Origin: Paenibacillus radicis (ex Xue et al. 2023)
GTDB taxonomy: Bacteria > Bacillota > Bacilli > Paenibacillales > NBRC-103111
Assembly: GCF_024722015.1 (NCBI RefSeq)
Contig: NZ_JANQBD010000003.1
Span: 248,001-312,000, forward strand
Direction: 5' to 3'
DNA: 64,000 nucleotides
Position numbers and translations under genes: made by a program. Below, piece after piece: positions 28,401 through 37,779 of the stretch. Below the pieces are notes generated by a model that saw nothing but the letters and a program-made list of their open reading frames with translations, made no database searches and was not told where the DNA came from. Positions within the stretch are counted from its first letter, which is position 1; each line of letters opens with the position of its first letter.

Positions 28401-29744
28401 ATTCTGCATTCGCACGCCGGCTATTTCAATAATTTTATTGCTTACAATGGATAGACCCGTTGTCTCGATATCAAACACTACATATTCGGCTTCACGCAAA
28501 TCATCTGAACGTGGGTTAAGAACAACAGGAACCCCATCATCCACTACATTAGCCTCTACACCGTAGATCATTTTAATCCCATGCTTCTTCGAATACTTGT
28601 AAGCATCCGGATAAGATTGAATGCCACTGTGATCGGTTACTGCTATCGCTTTGTGACCCCACTTGGCCGCCATTTTTATGTACTGATCAATAGATGTTAT
28701 TCCATCCATAGTACTCATGGTCGAATGCAGGTGAAACTCCACACGCTTCTCTTCAGCGTCGTCCTTACGATCCGGGGGCGCCGACACTTCGTTAATATCA
28801 TTAGGCATAAGGACCAGCTCAGGAATTTGCATGAATCGATCATATTCTACTTTGCCCCGTACTTTGAGCCATGTGCCGTTTTGAATTAAGCTATAAATCT
28901 TTACATCTTCCTTAGTTTTGGCAAAAGCCTTGACCATCATGGAATCCGTAAAATCGGTTATATTAAACGTAAACAAGGTCATCCCGTTTTTGAGTTCTTT
29001 CGAATCAAGCCCGAATACTGCGCCTTGAAGTGTAATTTTCTTTTCTTCGTCTTGAACCATTTGGATTGGAATCGGTGCATCTTTAATATCGTAACCTACC
29101 ATTAGCTTCAACTCTGCCTCATTTAGCGCATCTGCTTCCTGGTCAGCCTCGATTGAAATCATCATCTCTTGAGTAACAACTTTTCCTTCTTCAGCGATTT
29201 GCTGGGCAAATTTCTCGTATTCTTCTTCCCTTGCCTCATTCATTGCGTAGCGAACATGCAGCTCAACACCAAAAAAATTGGAAAAATAGGTTTGAATCCA
29301 CTGCCCGATATTTTTCTTTTTTGCCAGCTCCAACCCTATGGAATCAAGCATAAGCAACGTTAATTGATCCCCTTGAACCTCGATCTTCGCTTTATTCATC
29401 CAGCCGTTGACCGAAGTCGCTTCACGCTGCACCCATTCAACAAACATCCCCCAATACTCGTGGGCAATTGAATCAGGCGGCACCTCATCGGTATATCTAA
29501 GCATAAAACGAATAGCCGCAATATGAGCGAATTTATCACGAATCATTTTACAAAATGAACGGTATACCTCTTGAGGAACAATGCTGTTTTTGATGATATA
29601 GAATGTCCATTCCCGATTCGTACGGCTCGTTTCGACTTTATCGATATAGCCATCTTGAAAAAAAGAGTTCACAACCTCATCAGGCACCCGAGCCTGAGCC
29701 ATCAGCATTTCAAACCGTTCTCTTTTCAGTGCTGTATTACTCAT
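25437..29744 (-). CDS. polC: DNA polymerase III alpha subunit, PolC type
   Basis: Replicative polymerase of low-GC Gram-positives, with built-in proofreading. 1435 aa, almost the length of the B. subtilis enzyme. Order: N-terminal domains and an OB fold (about 210-310), a PHP domain split by the exonuclease ([15 protein letters not shown]), the DnaQ-like 3'-5' exonuclease with FDIETTGLS near residue 420, then the C-family palm and fingers. The palm carries [20 protein letters not shown], with the catalytic Asp pair DID, and a zinc-type Cys cluster ([21 protein letters not shown]). The start is ATG at 29744, 9 nt after GGGGGAGG. The frame is open 28 codons upstream, but that covers the proS terminator and ribosome site. 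Confidence 0.98.
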   Translation of the reverse strand: [1435 protein letters not shown]

Positions 29745-29766
29745 GAACTTCCTCCCCCAAATCCCC

Positions 29767-29816
29767 GAAAAAAAATACAAAGGGCAAACAGGAGATGTTA
29801 CTTTCCGATTTGCCCT
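29767..29816 (-). terminator. Rho-independent terminator between proS and polC
   Basis: Minus-strand AGGGCAAA (29816-29809) pairs with TTTGCCCT (29788-29781) around a 20-nt loop and is followed by TTGTATTTTTTTT. It starts about 20 nt after the proS stop. Confidence 0.85.
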
Positions 29817-29836
29817 ATATTTACTCAACTAGTGTT

Positions 29837-31285
29837 CTAATAAGCTCTGCCAAATACAACGGTATGCTTGGAAGCCTCGCCGCACACGAGACAAGTCGAC
29901 TTATGCTCCACTGGATCAAATGGAATATTACGGCTGGTTGCGCCTGTTTCTTCCTTAACCTGTGCTTCACACGCCTCTGAGCTGCACCAGCCCGCTAAAG
30001 CGAAGCCGCGCTTCTGTTCGAGGAAGGCTTTGAACTCGTCCAATGTATCTACAGAGCTAAAATTATCATCTCTGAACTGCTTAGCTCTATCATACATTTG
30101 TTGATGAATTTCCGCCAGCATGTTTTTCACTTCTTCGACAAAGTTCTCCTGCTTCACGATCCGTTTTTCACCGGAAATTCTTGAAACAAGCACCACTTGC
30201 CCATTCTCCATATCACGCGGCCCCAGCTCAACACGTACCGGTATTCCACGCATTTCGTACTCGTTGAATTTCCAGCCAGGACTTTGGTCCGGGCGATCAT
30301 CAACCTTGACCCTTACTCCAGCCTGCTTCAATTCTTTAAACAGCTCGTCCACTCGTCCTACTACCTGATCTCTTGTTTTCGGAGGTCCGATAGGAATCAT
30401 GATGACCTGTGTTGGAGCAACCTTAGGCGGCAAAGCAAGACCGCGATCATCTCCATGTACCATGATCAAAGCGCCAATCAGCCTTGTACTCACACCCCAG
30501 GAGGTCGTATGGCAGAACTGATGCTGATTCTCACGGTCCAAGTATTTGATATCAAATGCTACTGCAAAGTTTGTACCTAAATAATGCGACGTTCCAGCTT
30601 GAACAGCTTTGCCGTCTTTCATCATCGCTTCAATGGAGTATGTATCCACTGCACCTGCAAACTTTTCAGAAGGAGTTTTCTGACCGATAATGACCGGAAT
30701 CGCCAGGAAATTTTCTGCAAAGTCCTTGTAAATATCCAACATTTGCATAGTTTCGCGGCGTGCATCAGCTTCATCCTCATGGGCCGTATGTCCTTCCTGC
30801 CACAAAAACTCGCTTGTCCGCAAAAACGGCTGAGTTCTTTTCTCCCAACGTACAACATTTGCCCACTGATTGATCAGCAGTGGCAAGTCACGATAGGAAT
30901 TAATCCATTCCGCATACATGTGACCAACCATCGTCTCTGAAGTAGGCCGAATAGCAAGCCGTTCCTCCAGTTTCTCACCGCCAGCTTCCGTTACCCACGG
31001 TAATTCGGGATTAAAGCCTTCGATGTGATCCTTCTCCTTCTGGAAGAAGCTTTCCGGTATAAACATTGGGAAATACGCATTGCGATGACCTGTTTCTTTG
31101 AAGCGTCCGTCCAGCTCACGCTGAATGTTTTCCCAAATTTCATAGCTGTCAGGCTTAAACACAATACAACCGCGAACGGGAGAATAGCTCATCAAATCCG
31201 CTTTCTTGATTACATCAATATACCATCTGGAGAAATCTTCACCTTGAGGTGTTATCTCCTTAACAAATTGCTTTTCCTTCGACAT
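29837..31285 (-). CDS. proS: Prolyl-tRNA synthetase, archaeal/eukaryal type
   Basis: Charges tRNA-Pro. At 482 aa it lacks the about 180-residue editing insertion of the usual bacterial enzyme (around 565 aa in B. subtilis). Instead it has the features of the short class: an N-terminal FSRWYIDVIKKADLMSYSPVRG, class II motif 2 NVVRWEKRTQPFLRTSEFLWQEGHTAH (about 140-166) and an anticodon-binding domain (about 280-385). A C-terminal zinc-type domain has Cys residues in WCSSEACE and CLVC, and the protein ends RAY with the C-terminal Tyr typical of this class. It sits at the standard proS locus between rseP and polC. The start is ATG after GGGAGG. A second, bacterial-type enzyme or a free-standing editing protein may exist elsewhere. 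Confidence 0.96.
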   Translation of the reverse strand: MSKEKQFVKEITPQGEDFSRWYIDVIKKADLMSYSPVRGCIVFKPDSYEIWENIQRELDGRFKETGHRNAYFPMFIPESFFQKEKDHIEGFNPELPWVTEAGGEKLEERLAIRPTSETMVGHMYAEWINSYRDLPLLINQWANVVRWEKRTQPFLRTSEFLWQEGHTAHEDEADARRETMQMLDIYKDFAENFLAIPVIIGQKTPSEKFAGAVDTYSIEAMMKDGKAVQAGTSHYLGTNFAVAFDIKYLDRENQHQFCHTTSWGVSTRLIGALIMVHGDDRGLALPPKVAPTQVIMIPIGPPKTRDQVVGRVDELFKELKQAGVRVKVDDRPDQSPGWKFNEYEMRGIPVRVELGPRDMENGQVVLVSRISGEKRIVKQENFVEEVKNMLAEIHQQMYDRAKQFRDDNFSSVDTLDEFKAFLEQKRGFALAGWCSSEACEAQVKEETGATSRNIPFDPVEHKSTCLVCGEASKHTVVFGRAY

Positions 31286-31339
31286 GAGTTGACGTTCCTC
31301 CCAAAAACCTTAACGTAATTAATATTCAAATGATTACAT

Positions 31340-31403
31340 GTTCAAAAAGTCAGCCGGATAAACCTCTTGAGATGCTTCGTGATCAAATGGCGACTTTTTG
31401 AAC
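31340..31403. repeat. Inverted-repeat element between rseP and proS
   Basis: Perfect 12-bp arms, GTTCAAAAAGTC (31340-31351) and GACTTTTTGAAC (31392-31403), enclose 40 nt. The element fills much of the 141-nt gap. There is no T-run beside the arms in the minus direction, so it is not a clear terminator. No T-box motif is present in the gap. It may be a small dispersed palindromic element or an RNA structure processed within the operon. Confidence 0.75.
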
Positions 31404-31426
31404 AACCTTAAAGTTAACTACGTAGT

Positions 31427-32680
31427 TTATCCTGTAATAAGCCTTAATATATCATTGTATGTGACAGCGATCATCAGCAGCATCAGCATCGCAAATCCTA
31501 CAAAATGGACCATGCTTTCTCTGCTTGGATCAACCGGCTTCCCACGAATGGCTTCAAAGCCCAGGAAGACAAGTCGGCTTCCATCCAGAGCTGGGAAAGG
31601 CAGCAGGTTGAATAAACCTAAATACAAGCTCATTAAAGCTGTCCAGAACGTATATTGAGCTATTCCTGCGCTAGCTTGTTCACTTGTGAATTCAACGATT
31701 CGTACCGGTCCGCCAAGATCATCCATCTTGAACTGCAGTGTTGCGAGCTTGCCAAAGCTATCTAGTATAGAAACTGTAGCAGAGGACATGCTTTTCCATC
31801 CATTAACTAATCCATCCGTAACGCCAGCTTTACGGTTTTCGGCCATCAGAGTAACGCCAACAAGTCCTCCACCTTTATCCTCAGGAGTAACTTCCTTGCG
31901 CATCTGCTCTCCGCCTCGATCTACTATCCAAACCATCGGCTTATTAGCGGATTGCTTAATTAAATTTTTAAGCTTATTGCCATCGGCGCCTATCGGCTCA
32001 TTATTAACGATTAACACGATGTCATTAGCGACCAGCCCGCCTTTTTCAGCGGGTGAACCAGGCTCGGTACTGCGAATTTTCACTTTGTCCGGAACTCCTG
32101 CCATAAATACAACCGCGACGAACAGAACAAAAGCCAATATAAAGTTCATCATCGGTCCTGCAAAAATGGAGAGAGAACGTTGTCCTACCGTCTTACTGCC
32201 AAACTGACGATTCCAGGGTGCGATTTGGGTTTCTTTGTTTTTACTAACCATCATTGCTTGTGGATGAACCTTTAAATGCCTTATTTCCCCATCCACATCC
32301 AGCTTGATCATTAGACTGTGTTCCAAATCAATTTCTTCCACAACGCCAACTAGACTATCCAGACGTTTATCGAAATCATTCAGGTAAATATGAGTGATTT
32401 GATCATCATGTATAGCAAGCGCTACCCGTTGTCCTTGATTAATCTGAACCATTTCCGGATCTTCCCCTGCCATGCGCACAAAGCCGCCGATAGGTAATAA
32501 GCGGAGTGTATAGCGAGTCTCATCCTTCTTAAATGAGAGCAGTTTGGGGCCAAATCCAATGGCAAATTCTCTCACTAAAATTCCTGCACGCTTAGCGAAA
32601 TAATAGTGCCCCCACTCATGTATGGTCACCAGTACAAAAAACAAAAGTACTATTTGAAAAACATTCTGCAACGTAGCCAA
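31427..32680 (-). CDS. rseP: Site-2 zinc metalloprotease RseP/RasP
   Basis: Membrane protease that completes regulated intramembrane proteolysis of anti-sigma factors and cleaves leftover signal peptides. 417 aa. Zinc motif HEWGH lies at residues 21-25 in the first membrane segment. A PDZ domain (about 185-270) has GSPAEKGGLVANDIVLIVNNEPIG. The third metal ligand is in FPALDGSRLVF near 365, with a last membrane segment near the C-terminus. The start chosen is TTG at 32680 (MATLQNVFQ...), with GGGAGG 10 nt upstream; the ATG eight codons upstream would make the ribosome site part of the protein. Lies between dxr and proS as in B. subtilis. Confidence 0.96.
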   Translation of the reverse strand: MATLQNVFQIVLLFFVLVTIHEWGHYYFAKRAGILVREFAIGFGPKLLSFKKDETRYTLRLLPIGGFVRMAGEDPEMVQINQGQRVALAIHDDQITHIYLNDFDKRLDSLVGVVEEIDLEHSLMIKLDVDGEIRHLKVHPQAMMVSKNKETQIAPWNRQFGSKTVGQRSLSIFAGPMMNFILAFVLFVAVVFMAGVPDKVKIRSTEPGSPAEKGGLVANDIVLIVNNEPIGADGNKLKNLIKQSANKPMVWIVDRGGEQMRKEVTPEDKGGGLVGVTLMAENRKAGVTDGLVNGWKSMSSATVSILDSFGKLATLQFKMDDLGGPVRIVEFTSEQASAGIAQYTFWTALMSLYLGLFNLLPFPALDGSRLVFLGFEAIRGKPVDPSRESMVHFVGFAMLMLLMIAVTYNDILRLITG

Positions 32681-32844
32681 TTCGCAACGTCCTCCCTTTA
32701 GCATCGTTTAGTCAAGTATGTGCCATGGCTAGGCTCGTTCTTTAAGATTAACATTATTCACAATACGAATACAAGCTGCACCATGTTATGAACATATTAT
32801 CTTGCTAACGAATTCATGCTAGAGAACATCTTCATTCGAACATA

Positions 32845-33987
32845 TTAATTTATGCGTTTGGCAGCAAGTCTGGCCCAGGAATCGGCTTCCAAAATTTGAT
32901 CTAAATCAGGCTTAGATACAATAACATGCTTGTCCAACACATCCGAAATAATCTCTTCTATTTGCAGAAATTTAATTTCACCCTTTAAGAACCGATCAAC
33001 CGCAGCTTCGTTAGCCGCATTGAATACTGTTGTAGCCGTACCCCCTGCTATTCCACTGTCATAAGCCATTCTCAAACATGGAAACCGATCAAAATCCATC
33101 TCACGAAAATTCAGTTTCCCTATTTGTGCAAGGTTCAATGATGCCGTCGGTGTCTTTAAACGTTCCGGATAAGTAAGCGCATATTGAATCGGCACTCTCA
33201 TATCAGGGTTGCCCAACTGAGCTATTATGCTATGATCAGCAAATTCTACAAAGGAATGAATGATACTCTCCGGATGGATAAGCACTTCGATCTGCGAATA
33301 CTCTAATTGGAACAACCAATGAGCTTCAATCACTTCGAGTCCTTTATTTACCATCGTCGCAGAATCAATAGTGATTTTTGCGCCCATGGACCAATTAGGA
33401 TGCTGCAGCGCTTGCTCAACAGTAACATCCTGTAAATCCTCACGCGTGCGGTCTCTAAATGAACCGCCTGAAGCTGTTAATGTTATTTTATGTACATTTT
33501 TCATGGATTCGCCGTTAAGACATTGAAAGATAGCTGAATGCTCGCTATCGATTGGCAGCAATTTAACGCCGCGGCGCATAACCTGCTCTGTTACGATATG
33601 CCCTGCTGTAACCAATGTTTCTTTATTAGCCAGCCCTATATGCTTGCCAGCCTCAATTGCGGCAAGTGTCGGTCGAAGCCCTTGACTGCCAACCAAGGCA
33701 CTGACCATGTAGTCGGCATCCGTCCCGGCAGCAACCTCTAGTAAACCATCGTCACCGTAATAAATCCGAGTCGTCGAGGGAATCATTAGCCTTAATTCAT
33801 CTGCTAAGCTTTTCGTTGCAACCGATACCTTCTTGGGCTTAAATTGATTGACTTGCTCGACTAACAACGTTAAGTTATAACCTCCAGCAAGCCCCTCAAC
33901 AGTAAAAAGCTCCGGATAATGTGAGATCACATCTAACGTTTGGGTTCCAACTGAACCTGTAGATCCAAGGATCGCAATGCGTTTCAT
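32845..33987 (-). CDS. dxr: 1-deoxy-D-xylulose 5-phosphate reductoisomerase
   Basis: Makes 2-C-methyl-D-erythritol 4-phosphate, the committed step of the non-mevalonate isoprenoid pathway. 380 aa, usual length. N-terminal NADPH motif GSTGSVGTQTLDVI lies at residues 8-21. The metal-binding acidic site is in LLPIDSEHSAIFQCL (about 145-159), and the flexible lid and substrate loop in TASGGSFRD and HPNWSMGAKITIDSATMVNKGLEVIEAH (about 205-232). It sits between cdsA and rseP; with uppS upstream the block supplies undecaprenyl phosphate. A 140-nt AT-rich gap follows, with no clear terminator. Confidence 0.97.
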   Translation of the reverse strand: MKRIAILGSTGSVGTQTLDVISHYPELFTVEGLAGGYNLTLLVEQVNQFKPKKVSVATKSLADELRLMIPSTTRIYYGDDGLLEVAAGTDADYMVSALVGSQGLRPTLAAIEAGKHIGLANKETLVTAGHIVTEQVMRRGVKLLPIDSEHSAIFQCLNGESMKNVHKITLTASGGSFRDRTREDLQDVTVEQALQHPNWSMGAKITIDSATMVNKGLEVIEAHWLFQLEYSQIEVLIHPESIIHSFVEFADHSIIAQLGNPDMRVPIQYALTYPERLKTPTASLNLAQIGKLNFREMDFDRFPCLRMAYDSGIAGGTATTVFNAANEAAVDRFLKGEIKFLQIEEIISDVLDKHVIVSKPDLDQILEADSWARLAAKRIN

Positions 33988-34009
33988 CTTACTTCACCTC
34001 AACAATGAA

Positions 34010-34810
34010 TTAGGCATGAGGAATCAAAGAAAGCAGATGAACCGCTGGAAACACAATCAACCAGCTGTCCACTCGGTCCAATACACCGCCGTGTCCGGGT
34101 AAAAGCGTCCCGGTATCCTTAATCCCTTTAACCCTTTTATATGCAGATTGGATTAAATCACCCATCTGCCCGACTATTGCAATTATGAGCCCTAATAACA
34201 AGGCTTGTTTCCAGGATAGCATGTCCGGTTGAATGAAAGAGAAACTGACGGCGACAGCCATGGATATGACGATACCGCCAACAGCCCCTTCAATTGATTT
34301 TTTCGGACTAATCGTTGGCCATAATGGATGTTTTCCAAACGCAGAGCCGGTAAAATACGCACCGGAATCTGTCGCCCAAATACAAAAAAAGACAAGCAGC
34401 GTCCAAAAAATTCCACCATGCTCCATCATGCGAGTCTCAATCATATAATGGAATCCAATCCCAATATATACGACACCCAAGAACAGCGTAGAAATTTTAT
34501 CGATGGTCACTTTATTTTTGGATGTTACAGTAATACACAGCATAATAAATAAAATCAGCCATGTCAGATGATCTAACGATGTTATGGAATAATCTCCTGC
34601 TGCTTTCCAAGGAAATGCTAAACAGACCACAGCCAAATAGCCTATCCACACCGTTATTTTATGCGCTTGTAAACTGTTCATTCGAACATATTCATTGAAT
34701 CCGATTATGGACAGTATAAGGATTAAACCGGTAAACCAATAGGATCCCAAGTACAATAAGATGAAAAAAGCAAGACCTGCAGTAATCCCAGTAATGATCC
34801 TCTGCTTCAA
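34010..34810 (-). CDS. cdsA: Phosphatidate cytidylyltransferase
   Basis: Makes CDP-diacylglycerol from phosphatidate and CTP, the entry to most phospholipids. About 266 aa with seven or eight membrane segments. The C-terminal signature GDLIQSAYKRVKGIKDTGTLLPGHGGVLDRVDS carries the conserved acidic residues. The start chosen is TTG at 34810 (MKQRIITGI...), 7 nt after GGAGG; it matches the MKQRI opening of B. subtilis CdsA. The ATG two codons earlier lies only 1 nt from the ribosome site. Follows uppS by 20 nt. Confidence 0.95.
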   Translation of the reverse strand: MKQRIITGITAGLAFFILLYLGSYWFTGLILILSIIGFNEYVRMNSLQAHKITVWIGYLAVVCLAFPWKAAGDYSITSLDHLTWLILFIMLCITVTSKNKVTIDKISTLFLGVVYIGIGFHYMIETRMMEHGGIFWTLLVFFCIWATDSGAYFTGSAFGKHPLWPTISPKKSIEGAVGGIVISMAVAVSFSFIQPDMLSWKQALLLGLIIAIVGQMGDLIQSAYKRVKGIKDTGTLLPGHGGVLDRVDSWLIVFPAVHLLSLIPHA

Positions 34811-34830
34811 TTCCATTCCTCCATTACTTG

Positions 34831-35598
34831 CTACAAGCCGCCATATCTGCGCGCCCGACGTTGATATTCTGCCACGGCTTCATAAAAATGCTGTTCTGTA
34901 AATTCAGGCCAGCATAAGTCAGTAAACCAAAGCTCCGAATAAGCCAACTGCCACAGCATAAAGTTGCTAATGCGGAGCTCTCCGCTGGTACGGATTAACA
35001 AATCCGGGTCAGGTAGTGGATGCGTTAATAAATAGCTTGAAAAAACCGAATCATCGATGGCTTCAGCTGTTATTTTACCGTCCGCTATATCTTGCGCCAT
35101 CTGTTTGACTCCAGACAGCATCTCCTTGCGACTTCCATAATTCAAAGCAAAATTGAGAATAAGTCCTGTGTTATGCTTCGTTTGATCAATTGCATCGTGG
35201 ACTGCCTTAAGGGTATAGTCTGGCACCCCTTCTTGCCATCCTGTCATCCGAATTTGCACATTATTGGCGATCAATTCTTCAATTTCCTTTGGAAAAAATT
35301 CAAGAGGAAGCTTCATTAAATATTCGACTTCTTCCTTCGGCCGTTTCCAATTTTCTGTGGAAAATGCATACATCGTTAGCACATTCACACCGATCGCATT
35401 CGCAGCCATTGTAATTCGTTTAACGTTCTTCATCCCCGAATGGTGACCGGCAATGCGCGGCAGCCCTCGCTTCTGCGCCCATCGACCATTGCCGTCCATG
35501 ATGACCGCGACATGGTTCGGAATATTTTCAGCATCAATGCGCGAGATCTGTTCCTCACTGCGTTGATTACTTCCAAACCATTTTTTGAAAGGTATCAT
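34831..35598 (-). CDS. uppS: Undecaprenyl diphosphate synthase (cis-prenyltransferase)
   Basis: Makes C55 undecaprenyl diphosphate, the lipid carrier of peptidoglycan and teichoic acid synthesis. 255 aa. Signature HVAVIMDGNGRWAQKRGLPRIAGHHSGM (about 29-56) holds the catalytic Asp and the diphosphate-binding Arg residues. The later LIRTSGELRISNFMLWQLAYSELWFTD (about 198-224) is the second signature. The start is ATG at 35598 (MIPFKKWFG...), 8 nt after GGAGG; the frame is open 19 codons further into the frr terminator. It lies between frr and cdsA. Confidence 0.97.
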   Translation of the reverse strand: MIPFKKWFGSNQRSEEQISRIDAENIPNHVAVIMDGNGRWAQKRGLPRIAGHHSGMKNVKRITMAANAIGVNVLTMYAFSTENWKRPKEEVEYLMKLPLEFFPKEIEELIANNVQIRMTGWQEGVPDYTLKAVHDAIDQTKHNTGLILNFALNYGSRKEMLSGVKQMAQDIADGKITAEAIDDSVFSSYLLTHPLPDPDLLIRTSGELRISNFMLWQLAYSELWFTDLCWPEFTEQHFYEAVAEYQRRARRYGGL

Positions 35599-35624
35599 TT
35601 CATTTGCCTCCAATAAGGAAAGAC

Positions 35625-35647
35625 TAAAAGCCCCCTCAAGAGGGGGT
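35625..35647 (-). terminator. Hairpin between frr and uppS (terminator-like)
   Basis: Minus-strand CCCCCTC (35646-35640) pairs with GAGGGGG (35637-35631) around 2 nt and is followed by CTTTTAG. The stem is strong but the T-run is short, so it may allow partial read-through into uppS. Confidence 0.65.
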
Positions 35648-35656
35648 CTTTTCAAA

Positions 35657-36211
35657 TTATACTTCCATAATCTCTTTTTCTTTTGATGCTAGAACTTTTT
35701 CAACTTCGCCGATATATTTATCAGTAAACTTCTGAATATCCTCTTGATGTTTACGAGATTCATCTTCAGAAATACCGTTCTTCTCCAGCTTCTTGATGTC
35801 ATCATTCGCATCACGGCGAACATTTCGAATGGCTACCTTAGCCTCTTCCCCGAACTTGCGGGTCATCTTGACAAGATCCGCTCTGCGTTCCTCTGTCAAT
35901 GCCGGTATAACGATACGAATCATCGACCCGTCATTGGATGGGGTAATACCAAGGTCCGATTTCATGATAGCTTTCTCAATAGCGGATACGGAACTTTTAT
36001 CCCATGGTTGGATCATTAAAGTACGAGAATCCGGGGTATTGATATTGGCAAGTTGACTGATTGGCGTCATTGCTCCGTAATATTCAACTTGTACACGATC
36101 TAGCAACGCTGGAGTAGCTCTTCCTGCGCGCAGGCTGGAAAGATCCTTCTTTAACGAGCCGATTGCTTTATCCATGCGGTCTTCCGCACTCTTTTTAATT
36201 GATTGTGGCAT
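35657..36211 (-). CDS. frr: Ribosome recycling factor
   Basis: With EF-G splits the post-termination ribosome. 184 aa, the normal size, with the N- and C-terminal halves of the three-helix stem and the inserted beta domain (about 31-105). [23 protein letters not shown] and [26 protein letters not shown] are typical. The start is ATG at 36211 ([11 protein letters not shown]), 10 nt after AAAGGGAG. A GTG four codons upstream overlaps that ribosome site and also the end of pyrH. It lies between pyrH and uppS. Confidence 0.97.
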   Translation of the reverse strand: MPQSIKKSAEDRMDKAIGSLKKDLSSLRAGRATPALLDRVQVEYYGAMTPISQLANINTPDSRTLMIQPWDKSSVSAIEKAIMKSDLGITPSNDGSMIRIVIPALTEERRADLVKMTRKFGEEAKVAIRNVRRDANDDIKKLEKNGISEDESRKHQEDIQKFTDKYIGEVEKVLASKEKEIMEV

Positions 36212-36215
36212 ATTA

Positions 36216-37687
<1,472 letters not shown>

Positions 37688-37722
37688 GATTTGGCCTCCT
37701 TGTAAGATAGACTATGTACTCT

Positions 37723-37767
37723 AAAAAAAGGGCGGTGAAAGGATTTTGCACCTTTGAACCACCCTTT
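37723..37767 (-). terminator. Intercistronic terminator between rpsB and tsf
   Basis: Minus-strand AAAGGGTGGT (37767-37758) pairs with ACCGCCCTTT (37736-37727), with one wobble, around a 21-nt loop, followed by seven T. It begins 13 nt after the rpsB stop codon. Partial termination here would give more S2 than EF-Ts message. Confidence 0.85.
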
Positions 37768-37779
37768 CCTATTCAGCCC

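Noticed and set aside
25437..29744. Frameshift or fusion in polC or other long genes
   Set aside because: Lengths and motif order are normal throughout; no broken frame, missing catalytic motif or transposon remnant was found in the window.
31286..31426. T-box leader for proS
   Set aside because: The gap is only 141 nt and has neither the conserved T-box sequence nor an antiterminator/terminator pair; the hairpin there is better described as an inverted-repeat element.
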